Source: an uncultured Collinsella sp. (GTDB lineage Bacteria; Actinomycetota; Coriobacteriia; Coriobacteriales; Coriobacteriaceae). Taken from it: DNA of 64,000 nt. The DNA is taken from assembly GCA_900549085.1 (NCBI GenBank), contig URMO01000004.1, positions 7,012 through 71,011 of the forward strand. The letters are read 5' to 3'. The first letter of the stretch is position 1; each line of letters opens with the position of its first letter. A program made the translations under genes and the position numbers. Positions 43,468-52,187 of the stretch are shown here, one piece after another. A model generated the notes under the pieces. It was not told the DNA's origin. It made no database searches and was given only the letters and a program-made list of their open reading frames with translations.

Positions 43468-44352
43468 CTAACCGAGTTCGTCGATATCGACATGCTCAAT
43501 GCTTTTAAGCGGCTGGCCAAAGATAAAGCTACCCGCCACCGCAAACTCGGCAATGTTGTCAGACGTGGTGGCAAAGCGATGCTGTGGCTCGGCGGTATCG
43601 CCCGCCAGCTGCTCACGGCGCGTGAGGATATCGGTCAGCTCGCGGGTGGTCTCCTCGGCGGAGCTCACCACGCGCACCCCGGGTCCCAGCGCATGGCGGA
43701 TGGGACCCACCAGCAGCGGGAAGTGCGTACAGCCGAGCACCACGGTATCGATGCCGCGATCGTGCAGCGGCTCGACTGTGGCGCCGACCAGCGCGCGAAC
43801 GGCTGGCGTATCAAAAATATCCTCGTTCTCGAGCCACTGCTCCTGCAGGTGCGCGCCCGAGGCGAGCTCGTGCTCGACGACCTCGACAAAGCTCGAGGCC
43901 GGACAGCCATACACATCGACACCAGCATCCAAATCCTGGATGGCGCGCGTGTAGGCGCCCGAGCGAATGGTGAGGTTGGTGGCGAGCACGCCCACGCGGC
44001 GCGTACGCGTGCTGTTGATGGCGGCGCGTGCGCCCGGGGCGATCACGCCGATCACGGGAACGTCGAGCACTTGCTGAGCCAGACGCAAGGCCGCGGCGGT
44101 CGCCGTGTTGCAGGCGATGACCATGATCTTAACGTCGTGCCTCGATAGCCAGCGGCCCGCCTGCAGCGCAAACGAGCGAACCTCGTCCTCGGTGCGGGTG
44201 CCATAAGGGCAGCGTTTAGTGTCACCGAAATAGTAGACGGACTCGTGCGGAAGCGCCGTTGCGATCGCGCGCGCGACCGTTAAGCCGCCCAGGCCCGAGT
44301 CGAACACGCCGATCGGACGCGTGTCCCCGGCCAGATTATCGATATCGGACAT
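43468..44352 (-). CDS. murI: Glutamate racemase
   Basis: A 294-residue racemase supplying D-glutamate for peptidoglycan. The paired catalytic cysteines are in [13 protein letters not shown] and LGCTHFPLL, and the N-terminal [12 protein letters not shown] is typical. ATG 44352 (MSDIDNLAG) with GTGAGG upstream is preferred over a GTG at 44388. The C-terminus carries a short extension past the usual length. It shares an apparent operon with murE, which also acts in peptidoglycan synthesis. Confidence 0.94.
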   Translation of the reverse strand: MSDIDNLAGDTRPIGVFDSGLGGLTVARAIATALPHESVYYFGDTKRCPYGTRTEDEVRSFALQAGRWLSRHDVKIMVIACNTATAAALRLAQQVLDVPVIGVIAPGARAAINSTRTRRVGVLATNLTIRSGAYTRAIQDLDAGVDVYGCPASSFVEVVEHELASGAHLQEQWLENEDIFDTPAVRALVGATVEPLHDRGIDTVVLGCTHFPLLVGPIRHALGPGVRVVSSAEETTRELTDILTRREQLAGDTAEPQHRFATTSDNIAEFAVAGSFIFGQPLKSIEHVDIDELG

Positions 44353-44403
44353 TACCTCACCAGATTCTCTCTCGAAAAATGCGACCACTCGTGATGCGTC
44401 GCG

Positions 44404-45315
44404 CTACGAACGAGCTGCGACCAGCAGCTCGGCCGTTGCCACCCAACCGTCGACAATCTTGCCGCGCGTAATATAGGCATTGTCGCAGGCGTCCAAGAAC
44501 TCCGGGGCACCGGCGCTCGTCAGACCGTTCTCGACCAGGCAGAACATGCCAACATGGTCGGCCATGTAGAAGTCGGACTCGGAGTCGCCGAGCGCAAGCG
44601 TCTCCTCGCGCTCGATCCCCAGGTGCTCGCAGAAGCGCGCAATGGCAACGCCTTTGTTGAGACCCGCCGGATTGATGTTGAAGGCGCGGCCGTCCTCGAC
44701 GCGATTAAGCTCGAGCGTCGTCGGCTTGGACAGGTGAGTCAGATGGCCGTTGCAAGCCCAGACCAGACCGCAGCCGGCCTCGTCCAGGATGGCCTGGACC
44801 TCATCGTCGGGCACATCGCCGCGCATGCCGACGGTGACCTCACGGTACTTGTAGCCGGTCGACATGTCGTTGTGGTATTCGATCTTGTGCGGCCAGCGGG
44901 CAAGGATCTTCTCGCACACGCCGGTCTGCTCGATCACCTGGTGCGGCGTGAGACCGCAGGCGGGGTCGTAGGGCATGTCGCCCGTCAGGTACTCCCAGTC
45001 GTTGGCCTTGAGGTCGTACATGACCAGGCCGCCCATCTCGCCAATGTAGGAGTTGAGGCCGAGCACGCGGGCGTCCTCATGGATCATGGTGCGATTGCGA
45101 CCCGAGGTGGGGACCACCTGGATGCCGGCACGAGCGAGCGCGACAACCGCCTCGACGAGCTTGGTCGAGGGATTGCCGTCGTTATCGCGCAGTACACACG
45201 AGCCGGGGGCGAGCATCGTGGCGTCCAGATCGGTAAAGACATACTTGACCTTGGCAAGACGCTCGCGCACCTCGCCCGAAAGCTCGGCAACGGTCGGCAG
45301 GATGTTGTGGGACAT
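44404..45315 (-). CDS. HAD-IIB (Cof-type) phosphatase
   Basis: A 303-residue HAD hydrolase. Motif I is YVFTDLDATML (DxD), motif II PTSGRNR, motif III around NKGVAIARF and motif IV LGDSESDFYM. The cap domain between motifs II and III fits subclass IIB. Substrates of Cof-like enzymes are sugar phosphates or flavin/pyridoxal phosphates; none can be assigned. ATG 45315 has GGAG four bases before the adjacent GTG at 45321; the ATG gives better spacing. It lies between murE and murI. Confidence 0.88.
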   Translation of the reverse strand: MSHNILPTVAELSGEVRERLAKVKYVFTDLDATMLAPGSCVLRDNDGNPSTKLVEAVVALARAGIQVVPTSGRNRTMIHEDARVLGLNSYIGEMGGLVMYDLKANDWEYLTGDMPYDPACGLTPHQVIEQTGVCEKILARWPHKIEYHNDMSTGYKYREVTVGMRGDVPDDEVQAILDEAGCGLVWACNGHLTHLSKPTTLELNRVEDGRAFNINPAGLNKGVAIARFCEHLGIEREETLALGDSESDFYMADHVGMFCLVENGLTSAGAPEFLDACDNAYITRGKIVDGWVATAELLVAARS

Positions 45316-45345
45316 GGTCACTCCGTTTACATAGAAGGGGCTGGT

Positions 45346-46863
45346 CTAGGCGTCGTACGCCGCAAGGGTGCGCTTGAGAATCGAACCGTCGCGCTCACAA
45401 GGCTCGGGTCCGTTCTTGCGCAGCATACACTCTTCCTCGCCCTTACCGGTCACGATGACCACGGCAGGACGGACAGTTTCGCGCACGGCAGTCTCGATAG
45501 CGGCAACGCGATCAGTCACGATTTGCCAGTTATCATTCCCCTGCGCTTGAACGTTGCGCGCGATCTCGGCGCAGATGTCCTCGACATCCTCGGGGCCGGG
45601 GTCATCCTCGGTAATCACGATTCGGTCGGCATACTTGCCAGCGGCGATGCCCATCGTGGTGCGTCGATCGACGCCCTTACCGCCCGTAGCGCCAAATACA
45701 ACCGCCAGCTCGCGCTCGGGATAGTTCTCGCGCAAGTCGCGCAGGAGTGTCTCGAGGCTCATGCCGTTATGTGCAAAATCGACGATGCCCAGGATTTTGC
45801 CCGATACGGACGGATAGAGCTCCATACGACCGGGAACGAAGACGCCCTCAAAGCCATGGACGATACCCTCTTCGGAAATGCCCAGGGCCTCGGCGCAGGC
45901 AATAGCGGCAAGCGCGTTGGACACATTGAACTTAACCGGCGTGGGAATCACAATGTCACGCGTAAAACGGGGCGTGCGCACCGTTGCCACCACGCCGCAG
46001 TCGCCATTGCGAATCGCCAGCGCAAGCACGTCGGCACGCTCGTCGGTCAGGGAGAACGTCACCGTACGTTCGCAACGAGATGCCGCCTCGAGCACGCGAT
46101 CGACCTTATCCATATCGAGATTGACCACGGCAAAACGGCTCTGCGAGAAGATTTTGAGCTTGCTGGCAAAGTAATCCTCGAGCGTCGGATGCTCAATCGG
46201 CGAAATGTGATCCTCGCCGATATTGGTAAAGGCGCCGACTTCAAAGTCAATCTTGCCCGTGCGCTCGTATTTGAGGCCCTGACTCGATGCCTCCATAACC
46301 AGCCACGGGGCACCCGCCTCCGCAGCATGTGCGATGCGAGACTGCAGCAGGAAGGATTCGGGGGTCGTCAGCTTGGAAGGGCCCGTCTCGATGCCGTCGT
46401 CGAACTCAATGCCCGTATTAAGAGCGGGTCGATGACAGCCCGTAAGCTTGGCCTCGTTGGCGAGGATGCCGCGCAGATAAAAGCTGCAGGTCGACTTGCC
46501 CTTGGTGCCTGTAAAGGCGCAGACCTTCACCTTACCCGACGGGTGCCCATAAAAGGCATCTGCCACCACGGCGAGCGTGCGACGAATATCGCTCACAATC
46601 ACCGCGGGAAGATCAACATCGTAATCGACCTCGGAAACGTAGGCCACGGCGCCATCGGCGATTGCCGAAAGCAGGTACTCGCGCTTAAACGCACGGCCTT
46701 TGCAGACAAACAACGTGCCCGGACGCACCTGGCGCGAGTCATCAGTCGCAAACTCAATGCGCTGGTCGCACGAGGCGCTCGGTCTGGAAACAACAAGGTC
46801 ATCTTCCTCGAGCAACTCTATATAGCGCATCAGAGTTAGCTTCTCTTGTGTCGGACTCGACAT
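45346..46863 (-). CDS. murE: Mur ligase, UDP-MurNAc tripeptide synthetase (MurE-like)
   Basis: The 505-residue ligase adds the third amino acid of the peptidoglycan stem peptide. The ATP loop is AFTGTKGKSTCSFYL, a carbamylated-lysine region and the central TTPESF also fit. The C-terminal specificity loop reads TEDDPGPEDVEDI rather than the DNPR of meso-diaminopimelate enzymes, so a lysine- or ornithine-type substrate is more likely. ATG 46863 (MSSPTQEKL) has GAGAGG upstream; the longer frame upstream is not supported. First gene of the murE-HAD-murI run. Confidence 0.9.
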   Translation of the reverse strand: MSSPTQEKLTLMRYIELLEEDDLVVSRPSASCDQRIEFATDDSRQVRPGTLFVCKGRAFKREYLLSAIADGAVAYVSEVDYDVDLPAVIVSDIRRTLAVVADAFYGHPSGKVKVCAFTGTKGKSTCSFYLRGILANEAKLTGCHRPALNTGIEFDDGIETGPSKLTTPESFLLQSRIAHAAEAGAPWLVMEASSQGLKYERTGKIDFEVGAFTNIGEDHISPIEHPTLEDYFASKLKIFSQSRFAVVNLDMDKVDRVLEAASRCERTVTFSLTDERADVLALAIRNGDCGVVATVRTPRFTRDIVIPTPVKFNVSNALAAIACAEALGISEEGIVHGFEGVFVPGRMELYPSVSGKILGIVDFAHNGMSLETLLRDLRENYPERELAVVFGATGGKGVDRRTTMGIAAGKYADRIVITEDDPGPEDVEDICAEIARNVQAQGNDNWQIVTDRVAAIETAVRETVRPAVVIVTGKGEEECMLRKNGPEPCERDGSILKRTLAAYDA

Positions 46864-47024
46864 ACAAAGACCTCTCTCGCTAAATTCAGCCTTAAAGGGC
46901 AGAAGACGTCCCGCGGCAGAAACGATGAAACATTCTGTATTATCAACCATCCTAATATGCCACCTGACCTTGCGCGCATCACAGCCTTCTAAAAAATTGC
47001 ATGGACTGTGCCGTGGTCTAATAA

Positions 47025-47117
47025 ATGGCAACAGTGTTCACCCCGTGTAAAACCAAGGAAATCTGGGTGCTGTTCTTTAACATAGCGTTCGCAACCACGT
47101 CCCGCCGCTTCGCCTGA
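47025..47117 (+). CDS. Possible 30-codon leader ORF of asnB
   Basis: An open frame begins ATGGCAACAGTG and reads MATVFTPCKTKEIW..., ending with TTSRRFA and TGA located in the loop of the downstream terminator (47093-47137). The arrangement resembles a transcription-attenuation leader peptide. Against it, no ribosome-binding site precedes the ATG, and a putative promoter (TTGCAT at 46997, TAATAA at 47018) would start transcription just inside the ORF. No run of regulatory codons is present. Confidence 0.3.
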   Translation: MATVFTPCKTKEIWVLFFNIAFATTSRRFA

Positions 47118-47137
47118 AGATCGGGACGTGGTTTTTT
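47093..47137 (+). terminator. Terminator/attenuator upstream of asnB
   Basis: AACCACGTCCCG (47093-47104) pairs with CGGGACGTGGTT (47122-47133), followed by TTTT on the plus strand, 125 bases before the asnB start. As no complete plus-strand gene lies before it, it is a candidate attenuator. The rest of 46864-47262 shows nothing further. Confidence 0.75.
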
Positions 47138-47262
47138 CGGTTCGCTCGGCGCTTATGCCCTATCACGAAACAAAAGATTGGCATGATAGTAAAGATTATT
47201 TGACATCAGCTGCCGCAATCCTTGCGGCAGTACACCTGAGCCGTCAGCAGAAAGGATCTTGC

Positions 47263-49131
47263 ATGTGCGGTTTTGTCGGTTTTACCGGTACAGATGAACA
47301 GAGTGAGCTGGTTCTCACGGCCATGATGAATCGCATCATCCACCGTGGTCCCGATATGGGCGGCCAGCATATCGTCGACAACGTTGCCCTTGGCTTCCGT
47401 CGTCTTTCGATTCTCGATCTTTCCGAAGCTGGAGCCCAGCCCATGTCGAGCGACGACGGCAAGGTCACGATTGTCTTCAACGGAGAGATCTACAACTTCC
47501 AGGAGCTTCGCGCCGAGCTGGAGGCGGCCGGCTACGCCTTCCACTGCAACGCTGATACCGAAGTCCTGGTACACGGTTACGAGGAGTGGGGCGAGGACCT
47601 GGTCAACCGTCTGCGCGGCATGTACGCGTTCGTGATTCACGACCAGAACAAGAACAAACTCTTTGGTGCTCGTGACATCTTTGGTATCAAGCCGTTCTAT
47701 TACTACCAGGCATCCGATGGCTCGCTGCTGTTTGGCTCCGAGATCAAGAGCTTCCTGGACCATCCCAAGTTTGAGAAGGCTGTCAACCACGACGCGCTGC
47801 GCCCCTACCTGACGCTGCAATTCCCCGCCACGGAGGAGACCTTCTTTAAGGGCGTGTTCAAGCTTGCCCCGGCGCATTGCTTTACGTATGACCTGACGAC
47901 CAACACCATGGACATCAAGCGTTACTGGAGCTGTGACTTCACCGACGACAACTCCAAGACCTTCGAGGAGTACGTGGACGAGTGCGACAAGGTCGTGCAC
48001 GAAAGCGTCGCTGCGCACCGAATCGCCGATGTTAAGGTGGGCTCGTTCCTTTCTGGCGGTGTGGACTCCAGCTACATTGCCGCCTGCCTCATGCCCGACA
48101 CCACGTATTCTGTCGGCTTCGATTACAAGAACTTCAACGAGACCAACTACGCCGCCGAGCTTTCCGACAAGCTGGGCATCAAGAACGTGCGCAAGATGAT
48201 TACCGCCGACGAGTTCTTTGATGCACTGCCCGATATCCAGTACCACATGGACGAGCCGCAATCGAACCTGTCCAGCGTGCCGCTGTACTATCTGGCGCAG
48301 ATGGCCTCCAAGGAGGTCACCGTCGTCCTTTCGGGCGAGGGCGCCGACGAGCTGTTTGCCGGCTATGAGTGGTACGAGGACACCCCCGAGATGCGCACTT
48401 TTAAGAAGCGCGTGCCGCTCGGCGTACGTCGCGCCCTGGGCTCACTCGTTCAGCATCTCCCCTACTTTAAGGGCCACAACTTCCTGACGAAATGCGCCGA
48501 GGTTCCCGAGCGCTGGTATGTGGGTCAGGCAAAGGTGTTCGATCCCTCCGAAGTCGACGAGGTGCTCAAGCCCGCTTATGACACCGGCAAGAACGCCGCC
48601 GAGATGTGCGCCGAGTACTACAAGCAGGTTCCCGACTGCTGCGAGCTTTCCAAGAAACAGTATCTGGATATGAACATGTGGCTACCGGGCGACATTCTGC
48701 TCAAGGCCGACAAGATGTGCATGGCGCACTCGCTGGAGCTGCGCGTGCCCTTCCTGGACCGCAAAGTCATGGAGTTTGCCGAGCACATTCCCGCCAACTA
48801 CCGTGTTAACGAAGAAGGCTGCAAGCTCGTTCTGCGTCACGCTGCCAACCGCACGCTGCCCGACGAGTGGGCAACGCGCAAGAAGGTGGGCTTCCCCGTA
48901 CCGGTCAAGTTCTGGCTGCGCGAGCAAAAGTACTACGACTACGTAAAGGAATACTTCACCGCACCGTGGGCTGCTGATTTCTTTGACACCGATGCGCTCA
49001 TGAAACTGCTCGACGATCACTTTAAGGGCCGCGCGCTCAACCAGCGCAAGATCTATACCACGCTGACGTTCCTCATTTGGTACAAGCGCTTCTTTATCGA
49101 CGAGAACAAGAGCACCGAAGTCGCCGCTTAG
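47263..49131 (+). CDS. asnB: Asparagine synthetase, glutamine-hydrolysing
   Basis: A 622-residue enzyme. The glutaminase domain starts MCGFVGFTG with the catalytic Cys2 exposed after Met removal, followed by HRGPDMGGQ. The synthetase domain has the PP-loop SFLSGGVDSSYIAA and LSGEGADELFAGYEW. ATG 47263 is fixed by the need for Cys2 and by AAAGG upstream; an earlier in-frame ATG at 47128 lies within the terminator. It makes asparagine from aspartate and glutamine. Standalone gene. Confidence 0.96.
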   Translation: MCGFVGFTGTDEQSELVLTAMMNRIIHRGPDMGGQHIVDNVALGFRRLSILDLSEAGAQPMSSDDGKVTIVFNGEIYNFQELRAELEAAGYAFHCNADTEVLVHGYEEWGEDLVNRLRGMYAFVIHDQNKNKLFGARDIFGIKPFYYYQASDGSLLFGSEIKSFLDHPKFEKAVNHDALRPYLTLQFPATEETFFKGVFKLAPAHCFTYDLTTNTMDIKRYWSCDFTDDNSKTFEEYVDECDKVVHESVAAHRIADVKVGSFLSGGVDSSYIAACLMPDTTYSVGFDYKNFNETNYAAELSDKLGIKNVRKMITADEFFDALPDIQYHMDEPQSNLSSVPLYYLAQMASKEVTVVLSGEGADELFAGYEWYEDTPEMRTFKKRVPLGVRRALGSLVQHLPYFKGHNFLTKCAEVPERWYVGQAKVFDPSEVDEVLKPAYDTGKNAAEMCAEYYKQVPDCCELSKKQYLDMNMWLPGDILLKADKMCMAHSLELRVPFLDRKVMEFAEHIPANYRVNEEGCKLVLRHAANRTLPDEWATRKKVGFPVPVKFWLREQKYYDYVKEYFTAPWAADFFDTDALMKLLDDHFKGRALNQRKIYTTLTFLIWYKRFFIDENKSTEVAA

Positions 49132-49172
49132 ATTTCGTTATGAATTAGCGGTGAACCACACAGGGTTTCCGC

Positions 49173-49178
49173 TATACT
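49173..49178 (+). promoter_or_regulatory. Probable -10 box of tRNA-Val
   Basis: TATACT (49173-49178) lies 10 bases before the tRNA-Val 5' end; the -35 region (about 49150-49155, GGTGAA) is weak. Confidence 0.4.
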
Positions 49179-49188
49179 CAGTCCCTGC

Positions 49189-49264
49189 GGGCGATTGGCG
49201 CAACGGTTAGCGCAGGTGCTTTACACGCACAAGGCTGGGGGTTCGAATCCCTCATCGCCCACCA
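49189..49264 (+). tRNA. tRNA-Val (TAC)
   Basis: Plus strand, acceptor GGGCGAT with ATCGCCC, anticodon loop TTTACAC (TAC), TPsiC GGTTCGAATCC, encoded CCA at 49262-49264. Confidence 0.96.
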
Positions 49265-49274
49265 CTGATTTGAT

Positions 49275-49305
49275 AGGCTCCCAGCGATGGGGGCCTTTCC
49301 TTTTT
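49275..49305 (+). terminator. Terminator of tRNA-Val
   Basis: AGGCTCCC (49275-49282) pairs with GGGGGCCT (49289-49296, one G-U pair) and is followed by TTCCTTTTT. Confidence 0.8.
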
Positions 49306-49437
49306 GAGCCCAGCGCATGGGATTCGAACCCGCAAGGGTGCGGAGCTGAGGAAACGCGAAGCGTTTTCCAGCGCAGCACGCGAGGAGCGAAGTAGCGAAG
49401 TGAAGCGCGGGCGGCAAAATGGACCCCTGGCGAATAC
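49306..49437. repeat. Non-coding tract with a tRNA-arm-like segment and small hairpins
   Basis: GGGATTCGAACCC (49319-49331) matches the reverse complement of a tRNA TPsiC arm without the rest of a tRNA. GGAAACGC-GAA-GCGTTTTCC (about 49353-49372) is a hairpin, and GAAGCG/GCGAAG motifs recur in 49380-49412. No gene is supported. Its composition suggests a dispersed genomic repeat or tRNA-linked integration remnant. Confidence 0.4.
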
Positions 49438-49661
49438 CCGTGTGCAAAAAATGCCAAATATGAGTACTGCTACCTTTTTAGTAGCAGCGTTTTCGAAGTC
49501 ATAAAAGGCAAATCCGGCATTAGAAAGACGATCGATAGTCCAGTTAAGCCAATTTGCCAACTACAAAACTGGACATATGTGGCCCAACTCGTCTAAAAAC
49601 AACTAATTTATATGTTACGAAGTTAGTGCCCGTACTCATATTTACCACTTTTTGCACACGG
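49438..49661. mobile_element. MITE-like element with 30-nt terminal inverted repeats
   Basis: The left end 49438-49467 and right end 49632-49661 are inverted copies matching at 27 of 30 positions (core GTGTGCAAAAA and AAATATGAGTAC). The 164-base interior is AT-richer than the flanks, has no ORF, and holds CTGCTAC/GTAGCAG and GTCCAGTT/AACTGGAC stems. No transposase is nearby and no clear target duplication was seen. The remaining 49662-49773 is empty. Confidence 0.6.
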
Positions 49662-49773
49662 CCCATCCCGGCCATGGTAAATCGATAGCAAAACGGGCTC
49701 CAGTTCGCCCAATCGTGCGCCAAACGGCACGTGACAGCCTGAAACCCGCTCCAAATTGCTATGTCTGATGGCG

Positions 49774-51057
49774 CTAGGCCAAAACGTCCGACAAAATCTC
49801 AATCAGGTTGTCCACGTCGGCCTCTTCGCACACGAGCGGCGGAAGGAAGCGCAGCGTATGTGCGCCTGTAGCGTTGATCACGGCACCAGCCCCCAATGCA
49901 CGGGCTACAACGTCGTGTGCATCACCCGCGGCATCGTCCAGATCGCAGCCGAGCATCAGGCCGCGACCACGCACCTCTACCACATGCGGAAGCTTAGCCA
50001 GCGCCTGCTCCATATAAGCACCCACCTTGGCAACATGCTCGGCAAAATCGCCGCGCACGAGCGCAGAGAGCGTCGCGGCGCACGCCGCGACAGCCAAGCA
50101 GCTACCGCCAAAGGTCGAGCCGTGGTCGCCGGGCTTAAACACGTCGGCGATCTCCTTCTTTGCCACCACGGCACCCATGGGCACGCCATCGGCAATGCCC
50201 TTGGCAAGGCTCATAATGTCGGGCTCCACGCCATAGGTCTGGAATGCAAACGGCTTGCCGGAGCGGAAGATGCCACACTGGACCTCGTCGGCGATAAGAA
50301 CGGCGCCCACCTCGTGCGCCAAGTCGCGCGCCGCCGTCATAAACTCCTCGGTCATGGGGTGCACACCGCTCTCGCCCTGAATCGGCTCGAGCATCACAGC
50401 GCAGACCTCGCTTCCCAGCTGCTTAAAGATTGCGCGCAGTTCGTCGACATCGTTGGGCGTGCAGGCCACAAAACCGCCCGGCAGCGGACGGAAGCTGTCC
50501 TGTAGCCAATCCTGCATGGTGGCCGCAATGGTCTCGAGTGTACGGCCGTGGAAGCCGCCGCGCATGCATACGATGGTGTTGCCGCCGTTACCAGCACGCT
50601 TGGCGTACAGACGCGCGAGCTTCATCGAGCCCTCGTTGGCTTCGGCACCAGAATTGGCAAAGAACGTCTCCCACACCTGCTCGTCCGCAGCCGGGGCACC
50701 GAGCGCAGCGGCCGTGGTCTCATCGCCGGCGGCAATGGCATCGGCCAGCACGCACGCACCATCTACGTCGTCGTTGGCAAGCTTGGACAGCAGCGCCGCG
50801 ACCTGTCCACGCTGCTCGATGTAGAAGTAGTTAGACACATGCAAAAGCTTTTTGGTCTGAGCCTCGAGCGCCGAAAGCACTGCAGAATTACCGTGGCCTA
50901 GGCTACACACACCGATACCAGCAAGAAAGTCAAGATACTCACGGCCGTCATCGCCGGTGAGCTTCATGCCGTGGCCTTCGACAAACTCTACCGGCGAGCG
51001 ACCAAAGGTATGCATAACGTAATGGGATTCGAGCGATTGTTGAGTTGCAAGTGACAT
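49774..51057 (-). CDS. argD: Acetylornithine aminotransferase
   Basis: A 427-residue PLP enzyme converting N-acetylglutamate semialdehyde to N-acetylornithine. The PLP lysine is in SLAKGIADGVPMGA; SGAEANEGSMKLAR and IADEVQCGIFRSGKPFAF are class III transaminase signatures. A roughly 25-residue insertion (DDVDGACVLADAIAAGDETT) after YIEQRGQVAALL lengthens it beyond the usual ~400. Last gene of argCJBD. Confidence 0.94.
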   Translation of the reverse strand: MSLATQQSLESHYVMHTFGRSPVEFVEGHGMKLTGDDGREYLDFLAGIGVCSLGHGNSAVLSALEAQTKKLLHVSNYFYIEQRGQVAALLSKLANDDVDGACVLADAIAAGDETTAAALGAPAADEQVWETFFANSGAEANEGSMKLARLYAKRAGNGGNTIVCMRGGFHGRTLETIAATMQDWLQDSFRPLPGGFVACTPNDVDELRAIFKQLGSEVCAVMLEPIQGESGVHPMTEEFMTAARDLAHEVGAVLIADEVQCGIFRSGKPFAFQTYGVEPDIMSLAKGIADGVPMGAVVAKKEIADVFKPGDHGSTFGGSCLAVAACAATLSALVRGDFAEHVAKVGAYMEQALAKLPHVVEVRGRGLMLGCDLDDAAGDAHDVVARALGAGAVINATGAHTLRFLPPLVCEEADVDNLIEILSDVLA

Positions 51058-51126
51058 GGGATGCCTTTCGTTGGGCGCCGTACGGCGCAGGGCTATGGGT
51101 GCAGGGACGCGACGACCGCGGGTCAG

Positions 51127-52107
51127 CTAGACCGTCTGGAGCTTCTCGACCTCGTCGAGGTTCTCGGTCAGGCGCGCCGCAAACGTCGAAAGCGGGTGCG
51201 GATGCGTATCGAACTCGTAGGCCGTCTCGGTGGAGTGGATCACGGTACCGACGCCGGCATCGGTCAGCAGCTCCAGGAGCAGCGAGTGCGGCGTCGTGCC
51301 GTTGATGATGTGGGCCCGGAAAACGCCAGCGGTAAGCGCATCGACGGCGGCGCGCAGCTTGGGGATCATGCCCTTGTCGACCTCGCCGCCATAGAGCATC
51401 TCATTGACCTCGTCGAGCGTCAGGTTGGAGATAAGCGAATCCTTGTCGCTAAAGTCCTTGTACAGGCCGTCGACGTCGGTCAAGAAGATCGCTTTGTGCG
51501 CATGAAGCGCCGCCGCAACGGCGCCGGCGGCGGTATCGGCGTTGATGTTGAAGAAGCCACCGTCCTCCCCCGCCGCGACCGTGGCGACAACGGGAATGTA
51601 CTCGCTATCGAGCAAGCGCTCGATATAGTCGGTGTTGACGTGCGTCACTTTGCCCACGCGACCGAGCTCGGGGTCGAGCGGCTCGGCGATGAGTGTGCCG
51701 GCATCGCTGCCCGACACGCCTACGGCCAGGTTGCCGTGGTGGTTGATGGCGGCGACCAGCTCCTGGTTAACCTTGCCGCCCAGCACCTCGCGCACGATAT
51801 CCATAGTCGCCGGCGTGGTCACGCGCTGGCCGTTCTTAAACTCGACGGGGATGTCGTAGTGGCTGAGCGCCTCGTTGATGGCCTTGCCGCCGCCATGCAC
51901 GATGACGGGGCGCATGCCGATGATCTTGAGCAAAACGATGTCGCTCATCACGTCGTGGCGCAGCTGCTCGTCAACCATGGCTGCTCCGCCATATTTGATA
52001 ACGACCGTCTTGCCGGTCAGGTTTTTAATCCACGGCAGCGCTTCGAACAGCAGCTGCGCGGTTGCTTCGTTGGATTCGCTCGAACGACAGTCGCGTGCGA
52101 ATTTCAT
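51127..52107 (-). CDS. argB: Acetylglutamate kinase
   Basis: A 326-residue amino-acid kinase performing the second arginine-synthesis step. Visible are VVIKYGGAAM at the phosphate site, PVIVHGGGKAINEAL for substrate and NINADTAAGAVAAALHA. An N-terminal helix (ALPWIKNLTGK) suggests the arginine-sensitive hexameric form, which fits feedback control. ATG 52107 with ACGAGG upstream is chosen; the longer upstream frame is not supported. Confidence 0.94.
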   Translation of the reverse strand: MKFARDCRSSESNEATAQLLFEALPWIKNLTGKTVVIKYGGAAMVDEQLRHDVMSDIVLLKIIGMRPVIVHGGGKAINEALSHYDIPVEFKNGQRVTTPATMDIVREVLGGKVNQELVAAINHHGNLAVGVSGSDAGTLIAEPLDPELGRVGKVTHVNTDYIERLLDSEYIPVVATVAAGEDGGFFNINADTAAGAVAAALHAHKAIFLTDVDGLYKDFSDKDSLISNLTLDEVNEMLYGGEVDKGMIPKLRAAVDALTAGVFRAHIINGTTPHSLLLELLTDAGVGTVIHSTETAYEFDTHPHPLSTFAARLTENLDEVEKLQTV

Positions 52108-52187
52108 AATTTGCCTCGTCTTTCGTATCGTTATCACGCCGTGCTTCGCTGTCCGCAATGCGGCAAGATGCGCAGCGTGCCTGGAAT

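Noticed and set aside
49252..49560. Several 60-100-codon frames over the tRNA-Val 3' flank
   Set aside because: They overlap the tRNA, its terminator and repeat arms, and show no domain or start signal.
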